Assembly: GCA_902756345.1 (NCBI GenBank)
Contig: CACVQR010000001.1
Coordinates: 124,001 to 188,000 of the forward strand
Origin: Fibrobacter succinogenes
GTDB taxonomy: Bacteria > Fibrobacterota > Fibrobacteria > Fibrobacterales > Fibrobacteraceae
Length of the DNA: 64,000 bases
Reading direction: 5' to 3'
Positions 19,101-26,678 of the stretch are shown here, in pieces. The notes beneath the pieces are model-generated. The model did not search any database, was not told the DNA's origin, and was given only the letters and a program-made list of their open reading frames with translations. The position numbers were made by a program, and so were the translations under genes. How positions within the stretch are numbered: the stretch's first letter is position 1; every line of letters starts with the position of its first letter.

Positions 19101-19319
19101 ATGCAGGTGAACAAGAGCAAGCTCTATGTGCTAGCAAGTGCACAGGGCACCAAGACCGTGAAGATCTTTGACATGCTCGGCAACCAGCTGATGGCTCAGG
19201 ACTTCTACGGAACCCGCACCGAAGTGAACCTCGCCAAGCTCCCGCACCGCGGCGCCCTGATTGCAAGAGTCGTACAAAACGGCAAGACGCTTGCAACCCA
19301 AAGCATCAAGGTGAAATAA
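16122..19319 (+). CDS. Secreted GH9 cellulase with T9SS-like C-terminal tail
   Basis: A 1065-aa protein. The signal peptide is followed by a CelD-type Ig-like domain (about residues 85-190, beginning IRVNQAGYLKSD) and a GH9 catalytic domain (about 205-755). GH9 marks are GGWYDCGDHLKES (aspartates near 268-271; usual DAGD is DCGD here), VLREAKHGADFFLKA, HPHHRAS (near 678) and an acidic stretch ENETSWKDWEKSE near 720-733. A region at about 755-985 with Cys pairs (CDNCKTT, CGAMFLVDIC) is a beta-rich module I do not recognise, perhaps for binding. The last 80 residues (VKIFDMLGNQLMAQ ... ATQSIKVK) resemble a Por-secretion (type IX) sorting domain. Role: endoglucanase on cellulose outside the cell. 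Confidence 0.92.
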   Translation: MHLKKSTGVIASTLAALSASAAFAATTPYDLIRPTWPLSWDAKVFENFDTTVTKKIGVLNIPATPASFKAGAMMPDTLDQAYLDAINTKISPIRVNQAGYLKSDTERQFYFVGTKASEFEVVDADGKSLSTKITGTFTTTETATKSDWTIIAGTDAATNDLKRYKVEITGPEGNIFVGKIPQNVPTEKRLRIKVGDEVSSTFIVSDDVYTMAKDATLKFFGIQRSGNSESWFHGPSHTKDGGGAITTAGDTTSSFDASRAGSLAGGWYDCGDHLKESQTMAYAFMTLAVMHATNPGKDVDHYDYNQGEFVKTDGVPDVLREAKHGADFFLKAYEFAKGVVDDMPVSVGSFGSDHGWWGRPEAQDYVNAKHRGGPTERTVRLGELGSNISSDIAAGLAILSKDYAKYDKKFADSCLVVAEKMYAFAKDLAQGKTFKNNKAFFDTPAYNNNHEYLDDLALASVALLYATGKKDYADDMIRTTELFKGQRIIDGAGFFGGGWFAADASGMLKNPKNTNWANAHSFALYALYKLILADKTKATSEYGLTEDERLAAIEDCLADMIANLGDVSGTGTGSIVLPKGDISWTQNTVSYNPTWYTMFTDQKWNFNHYQAGNIFEVLAYADVAADIEKQGVTLPAMASTGLKASEMRQLGINQLNYMLGVNPWDVSFVYGIGDKNDAHPHHRASNPEGKNTPGFNYKYNCPVGALFGGTVPGDSSSLVPENETSWKDWEKSETCLYSSATLLSALTFVSNGGNDYYEKKCDNCKTTETSPFSNEVYATAYHYFWTDSTDYFSINFYNETLEDADSVVAYIYFDATEEDVDACGAMFLVDICRAYDMDMGGFDKPCSDAITTMTKNMSTPKKVDDTYNKDKKTYTWEQAISIGTIGLGGRLRLDIGISSGTKVDGKCEVLLTPSKVKVTDSWSFTAHSETKDAPAYDGAPEWDKDQGDIQQAPQDPYIVIRSKGKLLWGYGPGETTSDRVGFVAPKTTIAKARMQVNKSKLYVLASAQGTKTVKIFDMLGNQLMAQDFYGTRTEVNLAKLPHRGALIARVVQNGKTLATQSIKVK

Positions 19320-19345
19320 TTCGGAGTTCGGAACTAAAAGAATCA

Positions 19346-19372
19346 GCGCCCGAAAGGGCGCTTTTCTTTTTA
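19346..19372 (+). terminator. Terminator of the GH9 gene
   Basis: GCGCCC GAAA GGGCGC followed by TTTTCTTTTT, a tetraloop hairpin just beyond the GH9 stop. Confidence 0.9.
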
Positions 19373-19384
19373 CATTTTTATTTT

Positions 19385-19450
19385 ACAGTCTACTTCCTAC
19401 TGTCTACTGCCTACGGTCTACTTCCTACCGTCTACTGTCTACTGCCTACT
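19385..19450. repeat. Short-word repeat CTACTGTCTACTTCC
   Basis: About five imperfect units of TCTACTTCCTACTG / TCTACTGCCTACGG (period near 14 nt) fill the gap between the GH9 terminator and the eda -10 box. Related words occur at 14790-14826 and 56876-56894. Confidence 0.75.
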
Positions 19451-19455
19451 TTTAC

Positions 19456-19461
19456 TATACT
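19456..19461 (+). promoter_or_regulatory. Probable -10 box of eda (leaderless start)
   Basis: TATACT ends 6 nt before the ATG at 19468 and there is no Shine-Dalgarno. If used, transcription would begin at or next to the start codon. The -35 region falls in the CTACTGTCTA repeat and has no consensus. Confidence 0.4.
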
Positions 19462-19467
19462 ATAGGC

Positions 19468-20097
19468 ATGGAACTGCTAGAATTTTTAAAACCGATGCCG
19501 GTCGTGGGCATTCTCCGCGACATTCCCCAAGGCGCCGAAGAAGCATGCGTCAAAACCGCCGTTGAATGCGGACTCAAGGCGATCGAAGTCACCATGAACA
19601 CCGCAAGCGCCGAATCGATTATTGCAGCCCTCAAGGCCGCGGCAAAGCCTCACGGCATTGCTGTCGGTGCAGGCACAGTCCGCCACGGCAGCGATTTAGA
19701 GAAGGCCATTGCCGCAGGCGCCGAATTTATCGTGACGCCCAATACCCGCAACGAAATCATCCGCCTGTCTGCCACGGCTCGCATCCCGATTATTCCGGGC
19801 GCGCTGACACCCACCGAAGTGCAAAAGGCATTCGACCTGGGCGCCACCGCCGTAAAAATTTTCCCGGTAAACTGCGTGGGCGGGCCCGAATACATTAAGG
19901 CCTTGCGCGGGCCGTTCCGCGACATTCCACTGATGGCATGCGGCGGCGTGAACCCGGAGAACGCCGCAAGCTACTTGAAGGCCGGCGCAAACCTGCTTTC
20001 GTTCGGGGCAAGCATTTACGACCCGAAGCTGATGGCCGCAGGCGACTGGGCAACCATTGCCGAACGCCTGAAGAAACTTCTGAAGTCCATTCAATAG
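19468..20097 (+). CDS. eda: KDPG/KHG aldolase
   Basis: This 209-aa class I aldolase cleaves 2-keto-3-deoxy-6-phosphogluconate to pyruvate and glyceraldehyde 3-phosphate (Entner-Doudoroff and hexuronate pathways), or 4-hydroxy-2-oxoglutarate. Family marks are VGILR (arginine for substrate phosphate/carboxylate), the catalytic glutamate in EVTMNTASA, GAGTV, VTPN, PIIPGALTPTE, the Schiff-base lysine in VKIFPV and the phosphate-binding GGVNPEN. Length is normal. It is a single-gene unit with a terminator on each side. No dehydratase (edd) or KDG kinase is nearby. Confidence 0.93.
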   Translation: MELLEFLKPMPVVGILRDIPQGAEEACVKTAVECGLKAIEVTMNTASAESIIAALKAAAKPHGIAVGAGTVRHGSDLEKAIAAGAEFIVTPNTRNEIIRLSATARIPIIPGALTPTEVQKAFDLGATAVKIFPVNCVGGPEYIKALRGPFRDIPLMACGGVNPENAASYLKAGANLLSFGASIYDPKLMAAGDWATIAERLKKLLKSIQ

Positions 20098-20145
20098 CTG
20101 ATGCTGAACCAAGTTCAGCATGACTCAGGCACGAAAATCAAACAA

Positions 20146-20178
20146 CAAAAAAATCCTGCTTTTAAGCAGGATTTTTTT
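20146..20178. terminator. Bidirectional terminator between eda and the GGDEF gene
   Basis: AAAAAAATCCTGCTT TTAAGCAGGATTTTTTT is symmetric and lies between two convergent genes. A smaller GCTGAACCAAGTTCAGC hairpin (20103-20119) precedes it. Confidence 0.88.
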
Positions 20179-20182
20179 AGAT

Positions 20183-20337
20183 CCTTCGACTCGTTTCACT
20201 CTCCCCAAAGAGGATAACTCAACTTGAGAACTAAAGTTCTTAGTTTCGTATAGCTCAGGATGACACTCATACAATGTGGGATGTGTAATGTGTGATGTTT
20301 AATTACTCATTTCACATTTCTCATCTCACATCACTCA
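20183..20337. repeat. Composite intergenic repeats
   Basis: 20214-20267 is a 54-bp stretch that recurs at 56812-56865 with one difference. It includes the near-palindrome GAACTAAAGTTC. It is preceded by CCTTCGACT. From about 20277 to 20337 comes a hairpin-forming run of GATGTG / CACATC words around TTTAATTACTCAT, similar in composition to 56196-56275. Confidence 0.75.
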
Positions 20338-21201
20338 TCACTTCTTACGCATTTCCTGTTTCATCTTGTACATGGAAACGTCGGCGCTGTGCAGCATGTC
20401 GTCGACTTCCTTGTAGTCTTCGCTGGAATGGGCAACGCCGTAAGCGAAGGACGCCTGCTTATCGACAATCTTGATTTCGGAAACAATCTTTTCCATGCGC
20501 TCCGCACAAACGAAGGCACCCTTTACATCTGTTTCGGGGCAAATGACCATGAATTCGTCGCCGCCCATTCTAAAGAGCTGGTCGGTTTCACGCAAGATAT
20601 CCTTGATTGATGTCGAGACAGAGCGCAAAAGCAAGTCACCCGCCTGATGCCCATAGCGGTCGTTCGTTTCCTTCAGGCCATTCAAGTCAAAATAAATGAT
20701 GGCGAACTGGGTTCCATAACGCTTGGAGCGCGAGAACCATTCGCGCAGCGAGAACATACCATGACGGCGGTTAAAGCAACCCGTCATGTCGTCGGTCAAA
20801 GAAATATCGCGGAGGTTGCGGAGCGATCGGGCCAAGCGAATATGCACATTCACGCGGGCAAGCAGGATTTCGGCAATGGCACTCTTGCTCACAAAGTCCG
20901 ACGCGCCCGCCTGGAAGCCCTTGGTCACGCTGTCGGAATCTTCGCGGTTCGTAAGGAAGATTACCGGCAGGTCGTCGAGGGCATGGCGTTGGCGAATACG
21001 CAGGCAGACATCGAAGCCGTTCATCTTCGGCATGTTGATGTCCAAGAGTACCAAGTCCACCTTGTTTTCGCTCAAGTAATCCAGAGCGTCTTTTCCGGAA
21101 TTGCAGCATTCAACGCTATAGCCGACACGTTGCAAGAGATCCTTGGTCTTGTCCAGGATATCTTCATTGTCGTCAACAACAAGAATTTTTTCTTCAACCA
21201 T
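20338..21201 (-). CDS. Response regulator-diguanylate cyclase (PleD-like)
   Basis: This 287-aa protein has an N-terminal receiver domain (KILVVDDNEDI; phospho-acceptor aspartate in VLLDINMPKMNG; conserved Ser-Lys in VSKSA). The C-terminal GGDEF domain (about 130-285) has an intact RMGGDEF active site and an inhibitory I-site RETD placed five residues before it. It should make cyclic di-GMP when phosphorylated and be feedback-inhibited. The start at 21201 is chosen over an in-frame start at 21216 because GGGAGG lies 7-8 nt before it and homology starts there. No sensor kinase is adjacent. Confidence 0.92.
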   Translation of the reverse strand: MVEEKILVVDDNEDILDKTKDLLQRVGYSVECCNSGKDALDYLSENKVDLVLLDINMPKMNGFDVCLRIRQRHALDDLPVIFLTNREDSDSVTKGFQAGASDFVSKSAIAEILLARVNVHIRLARSLRNLRDISLTDDMTGCFNRRHGMFSLREWFSRSKRYGTQFAIIYFDLNGLKETNDRYGHQAGDLLLRSVSTSIKDILRETDQLFRMGGDEFMVICPETDVKGAFVCAERMEKIVSEIKIVDKQASFAYGVAHSSEDYKEVDDMLHSADVSMYKMKQEMRKK

Positions 21202-21264
21202 AGAAAAACCTCCCATTAAACAACCTTGGGATTCCCTTAAATTAATATTGTTTTTTGACTTTGT

Positions 21265-22080
21265 CTACAAAAACTCTAGGGTTGGCACCCGTTTGATAAG
21301 TCCCAAGGCGGCCGCATGCTCAAAAAACAGCGAAAGCGAGCGTTTGCGTTCATCGGTAAAGCTGTAATCCAGCGCCGAATAGTAGTTTTCTACGACCGTC
21401 CGCGGCAAATCGACGGGGTACCGGGCAAGCCAGCGGTCAAGGCATTTCGAAGGGTCCTCGCGAAACCGTCCAATGCTTTCGCGTGTCGCCTGCAGGTAGC
21501 GGAGTAAAGTTTGTTCTAAACCAGGTTCGAGAGCGCTCTTTGCAATAATCCATGCGCCAAAGACAAACGGCACGTATTGCCAGTCCTGCCAAAGCGCGCC
21601 CAGGTCGTAATCGTAAGCAAAACGGTGGCGTTCGTTTTCTTCGAGCGCCTGGTCACCAATCAGCAAGCACGCGTCATCGCTTGCGGCGTAAGGCGCGGAC
21701 TTGTATTCGGGCGAAAGACCGAACCGCTCTTGCAGCAAGATTTTGAGCAGGTTGATAGACGTCATGCTTTGCGCCGTAAGGCACACCGTCTTGTGTGACA
21801 AATCTTCAATAGGCACCTTGGAGAAAAGCTTTACCGAGCGGACCTCGAACGAACACGAGGTACAAATATCAGGAGCAAGCACAAAGGCTCCCGGCTTTTG
21901 CGCAAACGTAATCGACGACGCCGGAGACAAATGGATTGACCCATTCTTAAGCCCTGCACAATGCGCACTCGGAGGGCCATCCACAAATTCCACGTCGCTA
22001 AATTCGGACTCTCGTCCAAGGAAGTCATGAAAAAACGGCGCACAGACCAAAAAAGGGATTCGTCCAACTCGTAAAGCCAT
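21265..22080 (-). CDS. mqnA: MqnA-like chorismate dehydratase (menaquinone via futalosine)
   Basis: This 271-aa protein has the MqnA/MqnD periplasmic-binding-like fold pattern. It starts LRVGRIPFLVCAPFF. The paired Ser/Cys region NGSIHLSPASSITFAQ and the KTVCLTAQSMTSINLLKILL block match MqnA (PF02621). MqnA converts chorismate to 3-enolpyruvylbenzoate, the first step of the futalosine route, which fits an anaerobe using menaquinone for fumarate reduction. Other mqn genes are not in the window. MqnA versus MqnD was decided by overall pattern and is less certain than the family. Confidence 0.8.
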   Translation of the reverse strand: MALRVGRIPFLVCAPFFHDFLGRESEFSDVEFVDGPPSAHCAGLKNGSIHLSPASSITFAQKPGAFVLAPDICTSCSFEVRSVKLFSKVPIEDLSHKTVCLTAQSMTSINLLKILLQERFGLSPEYKSAPYAASDDACLLIGDQALEENERHRFAYDYDLGALWQDWQYVPFVFGAWIIAKSALEPGLEQTLLRYLQATRESIGRFREDPSKCLDRWLARYPVDLPRTVVENYYSALDYSFTDERKRSLSLFFEHAAALGLIKRVPTLEFL

Positions 22081-22166
22081 GTAAAAAAGTTAATTTTTCA
22101 CCACGACCTACAACAGGGTCGAAAAATAAAATAACCAAAGAATAACCGAAAAATGGCTAAGGTATA

Positions 22167-22457
22167 ATGGCTGTATTTCATGTAAAGAAGACCTCGCTCG
22201 GCGACGACCAGACGTCTCTGGTGTTCAAGGGCAAGATTGTTGAAGGCCCAATTAGCAAGGGCATGACTGTGGAAATCCCCGTCACACAAGAGGCGGTGGT
22301 AAGAATGAAGATTTTTGATGTCGTCCTGTTCGAAAAGCAGAAGGACGAATCGAAGAAGGTCGGCCTGGTTGTTGATTTCAAGGATCTTCCGGATGACATG
22401 GAAGTGATCATGAGCCTGAACATCGCCGAAGAAGACCTGACAATTGTTAACGAGTAA
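22167..22457 (+). CDS. Small conserved-looking protein of unknown function, upstream of GH5
   Basis: A 96-aa acidic protein, rich in beta strands by eye, with no signal peptide. The stretch GKIVEGPISKGMTVEIP resembles a beta-barrel loop of translation factor domain 2 (EF-Tu type), but this is only a resemblance. AAGG lies 4 nt before the ATG. A four-codon frame (ATG at 22152, stop TAA at 22164-22166) ends directly at this start. It is followed after 35 bp by the GH5 gene on the same strand, so they are likely co-transcribed. Confidence 0.7.
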   Translation: MAVFHVKKTSLGDDQTSLVFKGKIVEGPISKGMTVEIPVTQEAVVRMKIFDVVLFEKQKDESKKVGLVVDFKDLPDDMEVIMSLNIAEEDLTIVNE

Positions 22458-22492
22458 GGCAATTCAGCCTTTTCGCACACAGGGATGATACA

Positions 22493-23566
22493 ATGATCAA
22501 TGAAAGACTGCGGGGAGTGAATTTGGGTGGATGGTTCAGTCAGGTAGACTGCATCCAGGAAAAAGATCCCGTAGGGTTTCCCGGGATCATTGAACACATC
22601 AAGACATTCCTTGGGGACAGCGATTTCAAGCGCATCCGCGGTGCGGGGTTCAACCACGTGCGCCTGCCGGTGGACTACTTCAACTTGTTCGACGAAGGAA
22701 CGATCAAGCCTAAAGAAGAAGTTTTCGCTCTGCTGGACAAGGCCATCAAGGACATTCTGGCAAATGACCTGTACGTGATTCTTGACCTGCACAAGTGCCC
22801 GGGCCACGACTTTCACCTCGGCTCTTACCAGGAGCAGCCATTCTTTGTAAGTGCCGATGCCCGCAAGGATACCGCCAAGGTCTGGTCGTTTATGGCCGAA
22901 CGTTACAGCGGCGAGTCCCGCGTGATGATGGAGCTCCTGAACGAGCCCGCTGCGGCCGACTCCCTGGTTTGGGACAAAGTAAAAGACGAAATTTTCTGGG
23001 CAATCCGCAAGCACGCTCCCAAGAACACGATCGTGGTCGGCAGCAACAAGTGGAACAGCGCCCACGAATTCAAGTACCTGACCCCGATGGACGACGACAA
23101 CGCCATCTACAGCTTTCATACCTACACCCCGGTGACCTTTACGCACCAGGGTGCCGCCTGGATCAACGACCCGTTCTTCAAGATTGAACGCCCGTGGCCA
23201 GGCGACTACGCCGCTCCCGAGGCCGGTGCCACCACCCGCCTCAACGTGGAATTCGGCAAGTGGGACAAGGCTCGCCTGCAAGAAAGCATCCAGAACGCAC
23301 TCGACTTCCGCGCAAAGTACGACCTGCCCGTCGCCTGCAATGAATTCGGGGTGTACGTGCAAGTCGCACGCAAATACCAGCTCGCCTGGATGCGCGACTT
23401 CATGGAAATTCTGCGCGATGCAGACGTGGGCTACAGCTACTGGAACTACAAGAACCTGGACTTCGGCATCGTATCGAAGGGCGAATCGCTGCACCAGAAC
23501 TTAAAGCAGTACGACAATCCGGACAGGCTCGACAGCGAGCTGATGGAACTGCTCGCCAAGGGGTAA
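22493..23566 (+). CDS. Cytoplasmic GH5-family glucanase
   Basis: This 357-aa glycoside hydrolase family 5 enzyme has RGVNLGGW at the N-terminus, AGFNHVRLPVDY, the acid/base glutamate in LLNEP (near residue 150) and the nucleophile glutamate in CNEFGVY (near 283). There is no signal peptide, so it should act in the cytoplasm on imported oligosaccharides, unlike the secreted GH9 enzyme nearby. The overall pattern is closest to exo-beta-1,3-glucanase/beta-glucosidase-type GH5, which is a guess at specificity. AGGGATG lies upstream of the ATG. Confidence 0.88.
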   Translation: MINERLRGVNLGGWFSQVDCIQEKDPVGFPGIIEHIKTFLGDSDFKRIRGAGFNHVRLPVDYFNLFDEGTIKPKEEVFALLDKAIKDILANDLYVILDLHKCPGHDFHLGSYQEQPFFVSADARKDTAKVWSFMAERYSGESRVMMELLNEPAAADSLVWDKVKDEIFWAIRKHAPKNTIVVGSNKWNSAHEFKYLTPMDDDNAIYSFHTYTPVTFTHQGAAWINDPFFKIERPWPGDYAAPEAGATTRLNVEFGKWDKARLQESIQNALDFRAKYDLPVACNEFGVYVQVARKYQLAWMRDFMEILRDADVGYSYWNYKNLDFGIVSKGESLHQNLKQYDNPDRLDSELMELLAKG

Positions 23567-23587
23567 GCCCGAATTCAGAATTCTGAA

Positions 23588-23666
23588 TTCGGAGTTCAGA
23601 GTTATTAAAAAAGCACCCAAACATTGTTTGGGTGCAATTCTTTTTTTCCGAATTCTGAATTCCGAA
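23588..23666. terminator. Bidirectional terminator nested in a GAATTC-word stem
   Basis: The core hairpin GCACCCAAACA/TGTTTGGGTGC (23613-23635) has an A-run before it and a T-run after it, between two convergent genes. Outside the core, TTCGGAGTTCAGA (23588-23600) can pair along its whole length with TCTGAATTCCGAA (23654-23666), with one G-U pair, giving an extended stem. Confidence 0.85.
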
Positions 23667-23673
23667 ATCCGAA

Positions 23674-24144
23674 TTACTTTCCGGCGGTGCGCTTCTGCAT
23701 TTCGCGGCGCTGGGCTTCGGCAAGCATACGAGCCATTTCAAGACGGCTGTCTTCCTTTTCCTTGCGCTTGGTTTCTTCCTTGCAGTTCACGCACTTGGTG
23801 GCCGTAGGCACGGCAATCAGGCGGGCCTTCGGAATCAGTTCGCCGCAAACCTTGCAAATACCGAAAGTTCCCTTCTTGATGCGCTTGAGTGCTTCTTCGA
23901 GGTAAACCAGATACTTGCCTTCGCGGGCTGCCAAGGAGAAGTTCGTTTCGAGAGCGTTATAGTCGGTTGCTAGGTCGGCACTGTTCGATTCGCCACCTTC
24001 ACCCGCCTGCGCCTGATTCTTGAACGTTTCGGTCTTGTCAAAATCGGTCTGCGCCGTTACAATCTGCCTACGTTTTTCAATCAACATATCCTCAAAAAAC
24101 TTGAGGTCAGCATCGCTCATTTTTACAGGTTTCTTTTCAGCCAT
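23674..24144 (-). CDS. dksA: DksA/TraR-family zinc-finger transcription regulator
   Basis: This 156-aa protein has a coiled-coil N-terminal half (about 20-110) and a C4 zinc finger (CKVCGEL ... KCVNCKEE). The length is close to E. coli DksA (151 aa). DksA binds the RNA polymerase secondary channel and, with ppGpp, tunes rRNA and amino-acid promoters. The coiled-coil tip residues (ADLATDYNALETN) partly resemble the DxxDxA tip. The start at 24144 is preferred over the in-frame 24183 because AAGGAG lies about 6 nt before it. It could also be a TraR/YocK-like member. Confidence 0.85.
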   Translation of the reverse strand: MAEKKPVKMSDADLKFFEDMLIEKRRQIVTAQTDFDKTETFKNQAQAGEGGESNSADLATDYNALETNFSLAAREGKYLVYLEEALKRIKKGTFGICKVCGELIPKARLIAVPTATKCVNCKEETKRKEKEDSRLEMARMLAEAQRREMQKRTAGK

Positions 24145-24228
24145 GGTTTTCTCCTTGGTTGCGATTATACTCGTTTGTACCAATAAAGTGATAAATAACT
24201 TTTTTTTCGCGAAAAGGGTAAACTTTTT

Positions 24229-25146
24229 TTAGAAAATATCAATATTAATATTCAAACCGCTCTTTTTGATGTCATTCAGCAGGGCATCGACGTCCTGAAG
24301 CAGCTTATCCAACCCCTTGTTGAACGGGGAATCCAGACCAATAATCAAACCGGCGGTATTGTCGTCTTGCGTAAGTTTGCCCAAAACGGAGGCGGACTGT
24401 TCCTTGAGGGCCTTGACCGTTTCCAGCAGTTTGCGGGTACGGTCGACCAGGCTTCCCAGGTCGTGAACCTTGGCAGCACCGGTTTGGGCAATAGCCTCCA
24501 GGGCCGCCTGGGCATTACCCAGGCTGTGATTGCATTCATCCAGGAGCGAATCGACCTGAGTTTTCCAGCTGTTCACGTTCACCTTGGTCTTGCGGACAAC
24601 GTTCTTGGCCTTTTTGGAAACGCGATCCAGCTGTTCGCCGGCCTGGCCGTTCGAAAGAGAATCCATGACCGAGCGGGCAGAATCCTTCAGTTCGGCAAGG
24701 TCCGCCATAATGGCGCCCACCTTTTTGCCAAAACCGCTCATACCCTGATCAAAATGACCAATCAGCGTATCTCCCTGGTGAACAAGTTCCTTGGAATCGC
24801 CCGTAAGCACGCACATTTCGCGTTCACCCATCAGGCCTGCGGTAATCAGGCGGAACTCGGAGTTCTTGGGAATGATTGTTTCCGCAAGGACTTCGACCGT
24901 CACAAAGACAGCATCGTCGGTCAGCTGCACCTTGGTAATCTGGCCGCACGGAATACCGCGCACCTTAACCAAGTTCCCCGGAGAAAGCGTACCGATAGCA
25001 TCGTAAGACACCACGAAGGTATAACGTTCATGGAACGGACTAGACGGATGGAAAAAGAACCATGCCGCAGAACATGACGCCACGATAATGGCGAACACGA
25101 TAAACGGAAAAAGGTTCTCTTTAATGCGTCTTGTGACCCTATTCAT
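24229..25146 (-). CDS. MlaD/MCE-family lipid-transport protein
   Basis: This 305-aa protein has one N-terminal membrane helix (about residues 14-32), then an MCE domain (about 40-125, with YDAIGTLSPGNLVKVRGIPCGQI) and a long helical C-terminus. It resembles MlaD/YrbD-type proteins that form hexameric rings and carry phospholipids between membranes. No MlaE permease, MlaF ATPase or MlaC is adjacent. Its ATG overlaps the hprK stop by 8 nt, so it is translationally coupled to the regulator block. It could be an orphan subunit of a system encoded elsewhere. Confidence 0.87.
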   Translation of the reverse strand: MNRVTRRIKENLFPFIVFAIIVASCSAAWFFFHPSSPFHERYTFVVSYDAIGTLSPGNLVKVRGIPCGQITKVQLTDDAVFVTVEVLAETIIPKNSEFRLITAGLMGEREMCVLTGDSKELVHQGDTLIGHFDQGMSGFGKKVGAIMADLAELKDSARSVMDSLSNGQAGEQLDRVSKKAKNVVRKTKVNVNSWKTQVDSLLDECNHSLGNAQAALEAIAQTGAAKVHDLGSLVDRTRKLLETVKALKEQSASVLGKLTQDDNTAGLIIGLDSPFNKGLDKLLQDVDALLNDIKKSGLNINIDIF

Positions 25147-26170
25147 AGTAAGACCAGTTTTGATTGTCGAAATCTAACAAATCATCGACATACTCACCCT
25201 TGGCCTTGGCCTTAATCTTTTGCATTAGGGACTCATTGAAGTCCTGAGCCACGTTCTGACCGTTATATTTCATCAAGGTATTCATGGCAATGACCTCGGA
25301 AATCACGGTCAGGTTCTTGCCAGGAGCCACAGGAATCACGACTTTGGGGATTCTGACCCCCATGACCTCTTCTTCCTGCTCGTTCAAGCCTGTGCGGTCG
25401 TAACCGCCGTCGCGCTGCCATTGCTGCAGTTCTACGATGGTTTCGATCTTTTTTGCCTTGCGGATGGCATGAATACCGAACATGGAGCGGATATCGAGGA
25501 TGCCCACGCCGCGGATTTCCATGTGGTGCTTGATCAAGGGGTCCGGACGTCCGATAATGGCACGGCCCACGTTACTGATGTGGACCACGTCGTCGGCCAC
25601 CATGCGGTGTCCGCTTTCCACGAGGTCCAGTACGCATTCGGACTTACCCACGTTGCTGTCGCCCACATAAAGCATACCGACGCCATAGACGTCGACCAGG
25701 CTTCCGTGAATAATGGCATGTGGAGCAAAGAATTCTTCAAGAATACGCTGGGCGATCTTGTTGAATTCATACGTGTGAAGCGTGGTCGAGAACAGCGGGA
25801 TGTTCAAGCGGTCACACATGGCCTTGAGTTCGGGGTGCGGCATCTGCGAATGCGTTACCACCCACATCGGGGCCTTGAATACAGACAAATTCTCAAAGAC
25901 TTTCGCACGGCCTTCGGGGCCAATCGATTCCAAGTAGTTCCATTCCGTGTGCCCGACTACCTGGATCTGCTGCGAACTGTAAACCTTGGTGTAACCTGCC
26001 ATGGCAAGGCCCGGGCGGTGAATACCGCTTTCGGCAATAGGGGCGTCCAAAGCAGATTCCGGAGAATGGCAGGCCATTTGCAGGTCCCTGCCGTAATGCA
26101 AAAAAAAGTCCCGCACCAGGAGACGTTCCCGGTGCAGGATCTTTATGTCTTTTAATCTAGACTCAGCCAC
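25139..26170 (-). CDS. hprK: HPr kinase/phosphorylase
   Basis: This 343-aa protein has the HprK Walker A variant GDSNVGKSE (around residue 165), ADDVVHI, and the HprK signature EIRGVGILDIRSMFG. It phosphorylates or dephosphorylates HPr (or a relative) on serine in response to glycolytic intermediates. Many Gram-negatives keep hprK next to rpoN and hpf, as here. The start is GTG, 12 bp after the hpf stop. No ptsN or ptsH is in the window, so its target is elsewhere or replaced. Confidence 0.92.
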   Translation of the reverse strand: MAESRLKDIKILHRERLLVRDFFLHYGRDLQMACHSPESALDAPIAESGIHRPGLAMAGYTKVYSSQQIQVVGHTEWNYLESIGPEGRAKVFENLSVFKAPMWVVTHSQMPHPELKAMCDRLNIPLFSTTLHTYEFNKIAQRILEEFFAPHAIIHGSLVDVYGVGMLYVGDSNVGKSECVLDLVESGHRMVADDVVHISNVGRAIIGRPDPLIKHHMEIRGVGILDIRSMFGIHAIRKAKKIETIVELQQWQRDGGYDRTGLNEQEEEVMGVRIPKVVIPVAPGKNLTVISEVIAMNTLMKYNGQNVAQDFNESLMQKIKAKAKGEYVDDLLDFDNQNWSYYE

Positions 26171-26182
26171 GATTGCAACCGG

Positions 26183-26500
26183 TTATACAACTTCGGAAAC
26201 AGGCTGGGCACGGTGATCGTTCTGCTTGTCGTTTGCCTTCTTGAGCTGCACCTTGATGCGTTCAAGGGTTACATCAACTGCCTTGCCCATGTTTTCTTCG
26301 TCGGCGGAGGCTACAACCTGGGAGCCGGTAATGTTCACAGTAATTTCGCAATGGCGCTGATGTTCAACTTCATGGTCAAGGATAACGGAGGCACTGGTGA
26401 TATTCGGATAGAATCGAGCTAATTTGTCCATTTCTTCTTGAATACGATCCTGGAGTCCGGCAGAAGCATTAAAGTGACGAGCAGAGAACTGAATATCCAT
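26183..26500 (-). CDS. hpf: Ribosome hibernation promoting factor (short HPF)
   Basis: This 105-aa protein has the HPF/YfiA fold pattern (MDIQFSARHFNASAGLQDRI, then basic helices ending ERIKVQLKKANDKQNDH). It is the short form without the C-terminal dimerisation domain. It binds the 30S decoding centre in stationary phase. The start at 26500 is set by an excellent AAGGAGG 8 nt upstream and by homology. A plausible promoter (TTGTTT, 17 nt, TATATA) lies upstream near 26565-26595. The 178 bp to rpoN contains palindromes ATTCCAAATTGGAAT and GCCGAAAATTCGGC. Confidence 0.92.
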   Translation of the reverse strand: MDIQFSARHFNASAGLQDRIQEEMDKLARFYPNITSASVILDHEVEHQRHCEITVNITGSQVVASADEENMGKAVDVTLERIKVQLKKANDKQNDHRAQPVSEVV

Positions 26501-26678
26501 AATATTAACCTCCTTAAAAAGGGTTTTCGTATGTATTGCAGAGCTTTTTGCTCTACGTCTAGAGTATATACATCTTTTTTTGTTCAAAAACAAAGGGTTT
26601 TTCAAAAATTTTCAAAAAAAGTTATTCCAAATTGGAATAATGGCCGAAAATTCGGCTTTTTGGAGCTAAAACCGCCTA

